Source: CAZGLR01 sp964526635 (lineage in GTDB: Bacteria; Zixibacteria; MSB-5A5; GN15; JAAZOE01). Taken from it: a DNA stretch of 24,943 nucleotides. Shown here piece after piece: positions 8,566 through 16,251 of this stretch. The notes under the pieces were generated by a model. It searched no databases and was not told where the DNA came from. It saw only the letters and a list, made by a program, of their open reading frames with translations. Positions within the stretch are counted from its first letter, which is position 1. Each line of letters opens with the position of its first letter. The stretch lies in contig CAZGLR010000042.1 in NCBI GenBank assembly GCA_964526635.1, positions 1 to 24,943 on the forward strand. Direction: 5' to 3'. The translations under genes were made by a program, and so were the position numbers.

Positions 8566-9154
8566 CAGCCGGCCCAAAATCCTGGGTATTTGCGGTTCGC
8601 CGGTGCGGGGATCATCGACCGAACTGCTGGTGCAGGAGGTCCTGCGCGGCGCGCAGTCCAATGGCGCGGTCGCCGAATATATTTTTCTCAATGATCTGGA
8701 AATTATGCCCTGCCAGGCCTGCGGCCGGGCGCCCGAAGATGCCTACTGTTTCTTCAACGATGGTATGGATGAGATCTATGCCAAATTTGACTGGTGCGAC
8801 AGTCTCGTGATTGGATCGCCGATTTACTTCGAGACAGTCTCGGCCCAGACCAAGCTGTTTATTGATCGCTGCAACTGCTTCCGCGCGATGAATCCCGATG
8901 GTCCCGAACGATTCATCCAGCGCATATCCAAACGCCGTCGCGGCGGCATGGTACTCGTCGGCGGGGAGAAAGAACGATATGAACACGCCCGCCGGGTGAT
9001 CGGTGGATTTTATGTCTGGGGAAATGTCGAATCAGCCGGATTGGTAACCTATTCGCGGGATACGTTCGAGATCGGAACCGCTGCCGGCAATGAAGACGCT
9101 ATGAAGCAGGCCTTTGATCTTGGAAAAAATTTGATAGAAAAAGCCGCCCGGTAA
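8555..9154 (+). CDS. Flavodoxin-fold NAD(P)H-dependent FMN reductase, iron-sulfur-flavoprotein-like
   Basis: A 199-residue flavoprotein of the NADPH-dependent FMN reductase family. Seen: ILGICGSPVRGSSTELL at residues 9-25, the FMN-phosphate loop; LVIGSPIYFETVSAQTKLFIDR at 84-105, the second flavin-contact block; and a cysteine cluster C53-x2-C56-x8-C65 between them. In iron-sulfur flavoproteins of the Isf type this position holds four cysteines ligating a [4Fe-4S] cluster. Here only three are obvious locally, with further Cys at 81, 106 and 108. Cluster binding is therefore possible but not assured. The ATG lies inside the ABC-F gene and overlaps its end by 11 bases, suggesting translational coupling. 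The stop codon falls in the loop of a hairpin serving the convergent gene. Electron donor and acceptor are unknown. Confidence 0.85.
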   Translation: MNNSSRPKILGICGSPVRGSSTELLVQEVLRGAQSNGAVAEYIFLNDLEIMPCQACGRAPEDAYCFFNDGMDEIYAKFDWCDSLVIGSPIYFETVSAQTKLFIDRCNCFRAMNPDGPERFIQRISKRRRGGMVLVGGEKERYEHARRVIGGFYVWGNVESAGLVTYSRDTFEIGTAAGNEDAMKQAFDLGKNLIEKAAR

Positions 9155-9167
9155 TATCCCGGGCGGC
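9138..9167 (-). terminator. Intrinsic terminator of the minus-strand PEP-CTERM gene
   Basis: A perfect 9-bp inverted repeat, GCCGCCCGG at 9143-9151 and CCGGGCGGC at 9159-9167, with a 7-base loop. Read on the minus strand it is followed at once by TTTTT (complement of 9138-9142), the classic Rho-independent layout, about 30 bases past the stop of the PEP-CTERM gene. On the plus strand the same stem lacks a T-tract. The left arm is the last coding sequence of the flavoprotein gene, and that gene's TAA (9152-9154) is in the loop. Confidence 0.85.
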
Positions 9168-9197
9168 ATGCTCGCATTCAGGAGATAAGAAGCTTTA

Positions 9198-9932
9198 TTA
9201 GCGGGTTAACCGTTTCCGAATAATAATTCCAACTGTCCCCAATCCCAGCAAAATCATCGTTCCCGGTTCGGGAATGGCACTGGAGGCGACTCCGGTCACA
9301 CACAGACGAGTAAAATCGATCGCCATCTCTTCACGTGAATTACGGTTCTCGCCCATCGAGAACGCCACCTCAAGCATACCATCGGTCAACATATCAACAT
9401 CGATTTCAAACGTAAACAGTCCCGATCCCCAGGCACCCTGCTCATATGGTCGCAGGTCGATAACATCGATACCACCGATTTGAAGGCGTGTAAAGATATC
9501 ATCGCTGGAAAAGATCGACTGCTGACCGGAAAAATCGATCGTAAAATAGGCTTCGGTCAGGTAGTCGAACTGGAAGATATCGAACTGATGCGTAAAGGTG
9601 GCATCAAAACGGTCCGACCAGTCGGTAAATTGTGCGCCATTGGTCGCGGCCAGTTCATCGACACTGCGGTTATCAAAACGCCACGAATAAGAATCGTCGT
9701 CAAGCAGTTCACCCGGCAGGGTCGCGCCATCGGGTACCAGGTCCTGGCCATAACCATAACCGTCATTGTCACCGATCATATCGCAAATCGTAATAAAATC
9801 AAAATTGTCGAAATCACGGAGGCCCCGTTCGCCACCTGTAGCGACATTCGGGGTGATCGGATTAACAAATCCGAAGGCAGATGCTGTCAGAATCAACATC
9901 AAGGCAACAGTGATTCCAGTAACGATTTTCAT
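9198..9932 (-). CDS. PEP-CTERM sorting-signal protein, secreted, function unknown
   Basis: A 244-residue exported protein. Seen: an N-terminal signal peptide (KIVTGITVALMLILTASAFG, residues 2-21). The C-terminal sorting signal has an IPEPGT motif, a hydrophobic stretch (MILLGLGTVGIII) and a basic end (RKRLTR): the PEP-CTERM layout recognised by exosortases, which anchor or process surface and matrix proteins. The middle is acidic, rich in Asp and aromatic residues and beta-like (FTHQFDIFQFDYLTEAYFTIDFSG), with no recognised catalytic motif. The start is supported by AGGAG about 7 bases upstream on the minus strand (within 9938-9945). It stands alone, convergent to the flavoprotein gene, with its own terminator. 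No exosortase gene is in the window, so its partner must be elsewhere in the genome. Confidence 0.88.
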   Translation of the reverse strand: MKIVTGITVALMLILTASAFGFVNPITPNVATGGERGLRDFDNFDFITICDMIGDNDGYGYGQDLVPDGATLPGELLDDDSYSWRFDNRSVDELAATNGAQFTDWSDRFDATFTHQFDIFQFDYLTEAYFTIDFSGQQSIFSSDDIFTRLQIGGIDVIDLRPYEQGAWGSGLFTFEIDVDMLTDGMLEVAFSMGENRNSREEMAIDFTRLCVTGVASSAIPEPGTMILLGLGTVGIIIRKRLTR

Positions 9933-10316
9933 GATTGATCTCCTGTTAACACGGGCAATAAATCAGTACCTTCCCCTGACAAAATACTCAAGGATAGACT
10001 ACTTCACCCATATTGTAGGCAAAACCTATGCCGGATTTGATGTTAACTGCTTGTCTTGATGGTTAGGTTGAATCGTAAAGCCCGACACCAGGCACGATAG
10101 ATTGACCATCATCCAAACAGGGGAACTCATCCGTCTCAATACTGCGATTTAATGTTTTTGCAGGACAACGACTTACGCGACTCATCGGATCCCGAACACG
10201 GTAGTATTGATGGGGTCTTATAACCAAAGAAGACCGGCCAGGCGATTTGGAGCCATAAATATAATAATATTTCAAATGATTGCGCTCATAAGATCGATCA
10301 ACAAACCACATGTCAA

Positions 10317-10334
10317 TGTGCAAAATTATGCACA
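10317..10334. promoter_or_regulatory. 18-bp palindrome, possible regulator site
   Basis: TGTGCA, six bases (AAATTA), then TGCACA. The dyad lies 66 bases upstream of the -35 element of the men operon. The shape is similar to, but longer than, CRP/FNR-type TGTGA-N6-TCACA sites. No regulator gene is nearby, so binding is only inferred. Confidence 0.3.
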
Positions 10335-10369
10335 ATGCTCGCATCCTCTTACCTGACAATGGAAAACAA

Positions 10370-10395
10370 CAATCATAACGCACAATCATAACGCA
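10370..10395 (+). repeat. 13-bp perfect tandem repeat just upstream of the men-operon promoter
   Basis: CAATCATAACGCA occurs twice in immediate succession, ending 4 bases before the predicted -35 box. Two identical adjacent sites spaced 13 bp apart could bind an activator pair in this position, or could be a simple slippage duplication. Confidence 0.6.
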
Positions 10396-10399
10396 GGAC

Positions 10400-10427
10400 T
10401 TGATTTTACGGTTTGCCTGCGTATATT
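10400..10427 (+). promoter_or_regulatory. Predicted sigma70-type promoter for the DAHP synthase/men operon
   Basis: TTGATT (10400-10405), 16-base spacer, TATATT (10422-10427); a TATTAA two bases further gives an 18-base spacing alternative. Transcription would start near 10434, leaving a leader of about 50 bases before the ATG at 10484. A GAGGAAGAAG stretch lies in the leader, but about 28 bases before the start codon. Confidence 0.55.
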
Positions 10428-10483
10428 AATTAGCTGATCGGGTGGCCGAGGAAGAAGACAATCACGGCCCGAATGGATAAAAA

Positions 10484-11455
10484 ATGATATATAGCTTTAC
10501 GCCGGGCAGCGATGCCCTGAAGGCGTTTATAGATGAAGTGAATCGGTCTTCGCTCGACTTTGAAATAAATGAACGCGATGCGACCGTGGTCCGCGTTTTC
10601 GGACAAGTTGATGCCGCGCTGCGCGCCCGTCTCGATACTATCGCCGGTAAACCGGGACGATTGACTCTGGCGCGAGGGGGCGAAACGGTGTATTCCCGTC
10701 TATTTTTGGGGCCATCACCGGTGATAATTGCGGGGCCGTGCTCGGTGGAATCCGAAGAACAACTGGAAGCGGTGGCGTCATTTCTGGAGCGTCTGGGCAT
10801 CGGGATCATGCGGGGTGGCGCTTTTAAGCCGCGGACCTCAAGTTCCTCATTTCAGGGGCTGGGACGCCGTGGGCTCAAAATCCTCTCTGAAGTTGCCGGG
10901 CGCCATAATCTGAAAATTATCACCGAAGTCATGGATAAAAGCCAGCTCGATGATGTCGTGGCGGTCGCTGATGTTCTACAGGTAGGATCGCGGAATATGT
11001 TCAACTATCCGCTCCTTACTGCCCTCGGATCGATTGACAAACCGGTGCTGTTGAAGCGCGGTATGGCGGCGACGATCGACGAATGGGTACAAGCCGGCGA
11101 GTATATCCGCAAAGGCGGCAATGAACAGATAATTTTATGCGAGCGCGGGATTCGGACTTTCGAACCACGAACACGCTTTACCCTTGATATCCTGGCTGTG
11201 CCGATTGCGCGTAAATTGACCGGGTTGCCGGTGATTGTCGATGTGTCGCATCCGGCCGGTGACCGTGAACTGGTGCCACCGCTTATGCGGGCGGCGCTGG
11301 CTGCCGGCGCTGATGGCATCATGGCCGAAGTTCATCCCGATCCCGAGACGGCGCTATCCGATGGTCGGCAGTCGATGACGTTTGATGCCTTCGAAGCCCT
11401 CTATACCGAAATTTCCGGATATACCGTCGCTCGAGAAATTTCCCATAGAAAATAA
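10484..11455 (+). CDS. aroF: 3-deoxy-7-phosphoheptulonate (DAHP) synthase, type I-beta
   Basis: Condenses phosphoenolpyruvate with erythrose-4-phosphate, the first committed step of the shikimate pathway leading to chorismate. The 323-residue length fits the AroA/KDO8P-like I-beta class. Seen: an N-terminal ferredoxin-like domain (about residues 1-70) as in the Thermotoga enzyme, where it mediates aromatic feedback. Then the barrel: GPCSVES at 84-90 containing the metal-ligand Cys86, GGAFKPRTSS at 111-120, LQVGSRNM, LLKRGM, ILCERGIRTFE, VDVSHPAGDRE and GIMAEVHPDPETALSDGRQ, which hold the His, Glu and Asp metal ligands. It heads the men operon, 20 bp before menF, so it probably supplies chorismate for menaquinone. 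The symbol is generic; aroA/aroG names are also used for this class. Confidence 0.93.
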   Translation: MIYSFTPGSDALKAFIDEVNRSSLDFEINERDATVVRVFGQVDAALRARLDTIAGKPGRLTLARGGETVYSRLFLGPSPVIIAGPCSVESEEQLEAVASFLERLGIGIMRGGAFKPRTSSSSFQGLGRRGLKILSEVAGRHNLKIITEVMDKSQLDDVVAVADVLQVGSRNMFNYPLLTALGSIDKPVLLKRGMAATIDEWVQAGEYIRKGGNEQIILCERGIRTFEPRTRFTLDILAVPIARKLTGLPVIVDVSHPAGDRELVPPLMRAALAAGADGIMAEVHPDPETALSDGRQSMTFDAFEALYTEISGYTVAREISHRK

Positions 11456-11475
11456 GTGGCGGAAGTGGGAGTTTC

Positions 11476-12849
11476 ATGTCAGATTCTTTCCCTCGAATAG
11501 ATTCAGCCTCCGAACAACTCATCACTGTTTTTCACCGCCTGAAATCCGCAGCCGGCGACACGATCCTGCCGCTGGTAATAACGCATCACTGCGATGCGGT
11601 CGACTGCCAGGCCTGGCTGGCGGGACAAAACGATCTTCCCCGTATTTACTGGAAAAGCCGCGATGACGGCCGGGAAATTGCAGCCGCAGGGGTAGCGATA
11701 CTCCGGATAACCGAATCACCCGCCGCCGCCGCCCTCCAGGCGCAACGAATGATTGCTGCTGCCGATCAGGATGAGCTGCTCTGCATGGTCGGCGGACGAT
11801 TTATGGGGACCAATGCAAAAGACGACCGCTGGAGATCGTTTCCATCCGGTATGGTTCTGGTTCCAAAAACAATACTGCGCCGCGAGGGCGACAATTACTT
11901 TTTTCAACGCATAATTCCGATCCGATCCACGACCACCCTCGATCAGATCAAACCGGCTTTGGGTGAGACAATAAATTTATCATCACGCGCGGAAAGTCCT
12001 GTGGCCAACTTTGTTCACTTGATCAAAAAGCAAGACCTCCCGGATCAAAATTTTTGGCGCGATCTTCTCCTCGCTGCCCTGGGGAAGATATCTGAGGGTG
12101 TTTTCGACAAAGTCGTGATGGCTCGGGCGACCGAATACGGTTTCGATCAGCAGACAAAACCACTTGATTTGTTCAATACTCTGTGTCGTCAGCACCGGTC
12201 AAGTTATCAATTGTATTTTGAGGCCTCCCCCGATTTAGCCTTCTACACGGTATCACCTGAACGGCTGTTTTGCCGGCAGGATCATACGATCCGGATAGAT
12301 GCTGTCTCATCGACTGTGATTCGCGGTCAAACCGAAGAAGAAGACCGCCTGCTGGCCAAGTACCTGATGCAGAGCAGCAAAGAACGGCGTGAGCATCAAT
12401 ATGTCATCGACAGTGTCAGTCGCCGTCTGACCGCCCTGTTTGACCGGCAGCCCCATATTCAGGATACCGATATTCTTAAACTCGATCAGGTTCAGCATCT
12501 GTACACGCGGCTGTCGCTGCCGGTGACGGCCAGTATCTCAGATGCCGATGTGCTGCGAGTTTTGCATCCCACCCCGGCCGTAGGCGGCTCACCGCGCGAT
12601 GCTGCGCTTGCGTTCATCGCCGAATACGAGCCCTTTGACCGCGGCTGGTATGCTGCGCCGTTTGGCATCATGAGTAAAACATGGGCCGAATTCGCCGTGG
12701 GTATCCGTTCACTGCTTCATGATCGTGATCACCTGATCGCGTTCACCGGGGCCGGTATCGTGGCCGGATCGGAACCGGATGCCGAATGGCGCGAACTCGA
12801 GGCCAAAAATGTTGTGGCGCGCATGGTCTCGCCGCTGGATGTGGGATGA
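11476..12849 (+). CDS. menF: Isochorismate synthase MenF
   Basis: Mg-dependent isomerisation of chorismate to isochorismate, entry step of menaquinone synthesis. The 457-residue protein belongs to the chorismate-binding superfamily. Seen: FDKVVMARA with the likely general-base lysine K212, YTVSPERLF, VIRGQTEEED, LHPTPAVGGSPRDAAL, GWYAAPFG and GAGIVAGSEPDAEWRELEAK. The HPTPAVGG and GAGIV-GS-P-EW blocks are diagnostic of isochorismate synthases. The N-terminal 150 residues are divergent, as is normal. GGAAGTGGGAG precedes the ATG. It overlaps menD by ATGA, and that context separates it from siderophore-type (EntC) or salicylate enzymes. Confidence 0.95.
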   Translation: MSDSFPRIDSASEQLITVFHRLKSAAGDTILPLVITHHCDAVDCQAWLAGQNDLPRIYWKSRDDGREIAAAGVAILRITESPAAAALQAQRMIAAADQDELLCMVGGRFMGTNAKDDRWRSFPSGMVLVPKTILRREGDNYFFQRIIPIRSTTTLDQIKPALGETINLSSRAESPVANFVHLIKKQDLPDQNFWRDLLLAALGKISEGVFDKVVMARATEYGFDQQTKPLDLFNTLCRQHRSSYQLYFEASPDLAFYTVSPERLFCRQDHTIRIDAVSSTVIRGQTEEEDRLLAKYLMQSSKERREHQYVIDSVSRRLTALFDRQPHIQDTDILKLDQVQHLYTRLSLPVTASISDADVLRVLHPTPAVGGSPRDAALAFIAEYEPFDRGWYAAPFGIMSKTWAEFAVGIRSLLHDRDHLIAFTGAGIVAGSEPDAEWRELEAKNVVARMVSPLDVG

Positions 12850-14561
12850 CCGAGGGCCGACTCAATCGCGATATCGGCCGGGCGCTGATCGATTCGCTGG
12901 TTCGCCACGATATTACCTGTTTCATAATATCCCCCGGATCACGTTCCACGTCCCTGGCAATTGCCGCCGTTGAGCATAAATCAACCATAACCACTATCAC
13001 GTACGATGAACGCGGAGCGGCGTATTATGCTGTCGGTTATGCCCGTGCCACCGGATTGCCCATGGCGGCGATCTGCACCTCGGGCACAGCTGTTGCCAAT
13101 TATTCCCCGGCCGTGGTCGAGGCATGGCAATCGCGCCTTCCACTGGTACTCCTGACCGCCGACCGGCCGTCGGAATTGCAAAACCGCGGCGCCAACCAGA
13201 CCATCGACCAAATCAATATCTTTGGCAAATATGCCGCGGAAACAATCGTCTTTGAAGCAAAAGATGGTGATTTCTCATTCTTTGATCTGCAGCAGCGAAT
13301 CGATAGTGCCTTTGATAATTCGCCATCACTGCCGATTCATATCAACTGGCGCCTGAAGGAACCATTGATTGATCCCGGTGATGATGAACATCAACAAGAG
13401 ACGCCGTTTCCTCCCAGGGGCAACCCTGAGATGATTACTCAAACTCCTTCGAGCCTGTCGGAACTGAGTGAAATAATTGCCCGCGCGCAGCGCGGTATGA
13501 TCATCGCCGGGCCCGAAAGCGCAGCACGAAAATCCACCCGATTAACTCTCCTCGCCGAACATGTGAACTGGCCGGTACTGGCCGATATTCTATCGCAGCA
13601 GCGGGGCAACACATCGCGGACAATGTTACAATATTACGACACTTATCTGGATGTGCTGCCGATGACCGACCGGTTCCGCCCCGATTGTATCATCCACACC
13701 GGCGACTGGCCGACCTCGAAACGGTTGCAGAAATTTATGGCGTTCAATCATGATGCAACAATCATTGGCATTCACGATCATGATCGCATAATTGACCCGG
13801 ATTACGTAGTCAACCGGACTTTTCGCATTGATTTCGATTCAGTCGCCGATCACCTCATCACAACCTGCCCGAAGCAGGAAGACAGCCAGTGGCTCCGGAC
13901 ATGGCGCGTTATCGATGATGCGGCGATGGCCTCTCTATTAGAACGAATCGATCTGCACCAGCTGAGTGAGCCGGGCGTGTTCTTGCGTCTTAGACAATTG
14001 CTACGAGATACCGACGCCCTCTTTGTGGCCGGCAGTATGCCGGTGCGCGATGCCGACTCATTCTTCAGCCCGTCGGAAAAAACGATCATTGGCGCCAATC
14101 GAGGAGCCAGTGGTATCGATGGCACAATTGCGTCGGCCTGCGGTTTTGCCGCCGGCAGTAATCGCCCAACGACTCTGGTCATCGGTGATCTGGCTTTCAT
14201 TCACGATATGAATTCGCTGCTTCTAACCGCAAAATCCAATCAACCGATCAAAATTATCGTTATTAATAACGATGGCGGCGGGATTTTCCATTTTCTGCAG
14301 ATTGTCGAACAAAGCGAACATTTTGAAACCCTGTTTGGTACACCCCACGGCCTCACTTTTGACCATGTCGCCACCCAGTTCGGCCTTGCCTATTCACGGC
14401 CGAAAGATCTTGATGAATTCGCTGACGATTTCACCCGGCTTCATAATGGGGGACAATCCGGCATAATTGAGATTGTCAGCGACCGCGTCGAAAATGTTAA
14501 ACGGCATCGCGAAATCCGTGATGCTGTCCATGCTACAATTTCAAGGATGACTGCATCGTGA
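12846..14561 (+). CDS. menD: SEPHCHC synthase MenD
   Basis: Thiamine-diphosphate enzyme adding 2-oxoglutarate-derived succinic semialdehyde to isochorismate to give SEPHCHC. I chose the ATG at 12846, which overlaps the menF stop. A frame-open ATG 60 bases upstream would add 20 Cys/Gly-rich residues from inside menF with no family similarity. The protein is then 571 residues, normal for MenD. Seen: FIISPGSRSTSLAIA near the N-terminus, the catalytic glutamate in YDERGAAYYAVGYA at E55 (the same number as in E. coli), LTADRPSELQNRGANQTIDQ, and the ThDP/Mg motif G447-D448 to N456 (GDLAFIHDMN), followed by NNDGGGIFHFL. The stop overlaps the GTG of menH. Confidence 0.97.
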   Translation: MTEGRLNRDIGRALIDSLVRHDITCFIISPGSRSTSLAIAAVEHKSTITTITYDERGAAYYAVGYARATGLPMAAICTSGTAVANYSPAVVEAWQSRLPLVLLTADRPSELQNRGANQTIDQINIFGKYAAETIVFEAKDGDFSFFDLQQRIDSAFDNSPSLPIHINWRLKEPLIDPGDDEHQQETPFPPRGNPEMITQTPSSLSELSEIIARAQRGMIIAGPESAARKSTRLTLLAEHVNWPVLADILSQQRGNTSRTMLQYYDTYLDVLPMTDRFRPDCIIHTGDWPTSKRLQKFMAFNHDATIIGIHDHDRIIDPDYVVNRTFRIDFDSVADHLITTCPKQEDSQWLRTWRVIDDAAMASLLERIDLHQLSEPGVFLRLRQLLRDTDALFVAGSMPVRDADSFFSPSEKTIIGANRGASGIDGTIASACGFAAGSNRPTTLVIGDLAFIHDMNSLLLTAKSNQPIKIIVINNDGGGIFHFLQIVEQSEHFETLFGTPHGLTFDHVATQFGLAYSRPKDLDEFADDFTRLHNGGQSGIIEIVSDRVENVKRHREIRDAVHATISRMTAS

Positions 14562-15361
14562 GAGCTTCATTGGATCCTACATGGCACATCGAAACCGGCG
14601 GATATCCCGATGGCCGCCCCATTGTTTTCCTTCATGGCTTCATGGGCGCGGCTTCAATATGGCGCCCGATCTTCGATGAATTGACCGAAGGTATGTATGG
14701 CCTCGCAATCGATCTGCCCGGTCACGGCCAGACTGCATGTGAGCTTGAAAATCTATCATTCCAATCTCTGGCCGATGCCATAGCGGCGTTCGTGCGCGAG
14801 CGCTTCAATCAACCGGTTGGACTCTGCGGCTATTCCATGGGCGGTCGGATTGCGCTCTATACTGCCCTCGAATATCCGGATCTTTTTTCTGATCTGATCC
14901 TTGAATCCTGCCACCCGGGGATTCGTGATACCGAGGATCGCAATGCCCGCCGTCGGCAGGATGAGCAAATCTCGCGTCACCTGCAATCGACCGAGATGAC
15001 ATCATTTCTTACCGAATGGTATCAGCAGCCGGTGTTTGCCTATCTGCCCGATGATCTCAAGCAGAAAATTATCGGCAAAAAATCAACCAATGATCCAATT
15101 GCCCTCTCACATGTAATAACCGCGCTGTCGCCGGGCGTGCAGCCATCGTTATGGAACCGCCTTGCATCCTGGACCAAACCGGCCTGTATTATCGCCGGGG
15201 AGCGCGATGACAAGTACATGGATATGTGCAGTGCCATGGCGTTGCTGGTGCCGCAGGGTGAATTTCACAGTATCCTGGGGGCCGGTCATATTACCCATCT
15301 CGAGGACCGGAAAGCATTTATGGAGGTTGTCAACGCCTTTCTTGCCGCGTATATTCTGTAA
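14558..15361 (+). CDS. menH: SHCHC synthase MenH (alpha/beta hydrolase)
   Basis: Eliminates pyruvate from SEPHCHC to give SHCHC. A 267-residue alpha/beta-hydrolase fold protein starting at a GTG that overlaps the menD stop (GTGA). Seen: VFLHGFMGAASIW oxyanion-hole region, LPGHGQT, nucleophile elbow GYSMGGR with S93, acid residue D217 or D218 in GERDDKY, and H244 in GAGHITHLE, together forming the Ser-Asp-His triad. LESCHPGI after the elbow is typical of MenH proteins. Its place between menD and menB supports the specific name over other hydrolases. It ends 32 bases before menB. Confidence 0.93.
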   Translation: MRASLDPTWHIETGGYPDGRPIVFLHGFMGAASIWRPIFDELTEGMYGLAIDLPGHGQTACELENLSFQSLADAIAAFVRERFNQPVGLCGYSMGGRIALYTALEYPDLFSDLILESCHPGIRDTEDRNARRRQDEQISRHLQSTEMTSFLTEWYQQPVFAYLPDDLKQKIIGKKSTNDPIALSHVITALSPGVQPSLWNRLASWTKPACIIAGERDDKYMDMCSAMALLVPQGEFHSILGAGHITHLEDRKAFMEVVNAFLAAYIL

Positions 15362-15393
15362 TATTTTTTGACAGAGGTGAGAAAGGAGTGGGC

Positions 15394-16212
15394 ATGTCTG
15401 TAAGCTGGATATCCGCCGGTGAATTCACCGACATTCTCTATCATAAATTCGAGGGTATCGCCAAAATTACGATTAATCGGCCCGAAGTACGCAATGCTTT
15501 TCGGCCGACGACTGTCATCGAAATGTCACAGGCATTCGACGATGCCCGCAACGATCCCGAAATCGGCGTAGTGATCCTGACCGGTATAGGCGAGAAGGCC
15601 TTCTGCTCCGGCGGCGATCAGAAAATCCGCGGCGAGGCCGGCTACAACGATAACAAGGGCGTCCAGCGCCTTAATGTTCTCGACCTGCAGCGCCAGATTC
15701 GTACCCTGCCGAAACCGGTAATCGCCATGGTGGCCGGCTACGCCATCGGCGGCGGGCATGTACTTCATCTCATGTGTGATTTGACTATTGCCGCCGAAAA
15801 TGCGATCTTTGGACAAACTGGCCCGAAAGTGGGATCGTTCGACGGCGGCTATGGCTCCAGCTATATGGCCCGCATTGTGGGACAGAAAAAAGCTCGCGAA
15901 ATATGGTTCCTGTGCCGCCAGTACAACGCTCAGCAGGCCCTCGATATGGGGCTGGTCAATACAGTGGTGCCATATGAAAAGCTCGAAGATGAGACCATCC
16001 AGTGGTGCCGCGAAATTCTGGCCAATTCGCCGATCGCGCTGCGCTGCCTGAAGGCGGCTATGAATGCCGACTGCGACGGTCAGGCCGGTTTGCAGGAGCT
16101 GGCCGGCAATGCCACGATGCTGTTTTATATGACGGAAGAAGGACAGGAAGGCCGCAACGCCTTCAACGAGAAACGCAAACCTGATTTTTCGAAGTTCCCG
16201 CGACGGCCATAG
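15394..16212 (+). CDS. menB: 1,4-dihydroxy-2-naphthoyl-CoA synthase MenB
   Basis: Crotonase-fold ring-closing enzyme turning o-succinylbenzoyl-CoA into DHNA-CoA. I prefer the ATG at 15394 (272 residues), since AGGAG lies 5 bases before it; the GTG six bases upstream overlaps that ribosome site. Seen: ITINRPEVRNAFRP, AFCSGGDQ, AGYAIGGGHVLHLMCDLTIA for CoA and oxyanion binding, FGQTGPKVGSFDGGYGS, and AREIWFLCRQYNAQQALDMGLVNTVVP. The Gly at position 143 in QTGPKVG corresponds to the Gly of bicarbonate-dependent (type I, E. coli-like) enzymes rather than the Asp of type II forms such as that of Mycobacterium. This is a prediction from recalled family knowledge. It is followed 39 bases later by the outer-membrane-like gene. 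Confidence 0.97.
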   Translation: MSVSWISAGEFTDILYHKFEGIAKITINRPEVRNAFRPTTVIEMSQAFDDARNDPEIGVVILTGIGEKAFCSGGDQKIRGEAGYNDNKGVQRLNVLDLQRQIRTLPKPVIAMVAGYAIGGGHVLHLMCDLTIAAENAIFGQTGPKVGSFDGGYGSSYMARIVGQKKAREIWFLCRQYNAQQALDMGLVNTVVPYEKLEDETIQWCREILANSPIALRCLKAAMNADCDGQAGLQELAGNATMLFYMTEEGQEGRNAFNEKRKPDFSKFPRRP

Positions 16213-16251
16213 GGGCACTCGGCTGCCATCGGGGGCGGGAGGTTACAGCAA

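Larger units (their letters stand above)
9933..10483. other. Non-coding regulatory region between PEP-CTERM gene and DAHP synthase/men operon
   Basis: About 550 bases with no convincing gene. It separates two divergent transcripts, so it should hold both promoters. The middle (about 10250-10330) is AT-rich. Individually listed elements are a palindrome, a 13-bp tandem repeat and a promoter facing the men operon. A minus-strand reading frame (10063-10389) exists, but its cysteine/histidine-rich translation resembles no family and has no good ribosome site. Confidence 0.6.

Noticed and set aside
9480..9938. 152-codon plus-strand reading frame opposite the PEP-CTERM gene
   Set aside because: It is the antisense shadow of a gene with signal peptide, sorting signal, ribosome site and terminator; it has no family features of its own.
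10063..10389. 108-codon minus-strand reading frame in the intergenic region
   Set aside because: The translation is rich in Cys, Tyr and His, resembles no family, has no clear ribosome site, and covers the region's palindrome and part of its tandem repeat.
12786..12845. Upstream ATG extending menD by 20 codons
   Set aside because: The added residues lie wholly inside menF and do not match MenD N-termini; ATG 12846 overlaps the menF stop and puts the catalytic Glu at position 55, as in E. coli.
15368..15373. TTGACA between menH and menB as an internal promoter
   Set aside because: No -10-like hexamer lies 15-19 bases downstream; the region is the menB ribosome site and start.
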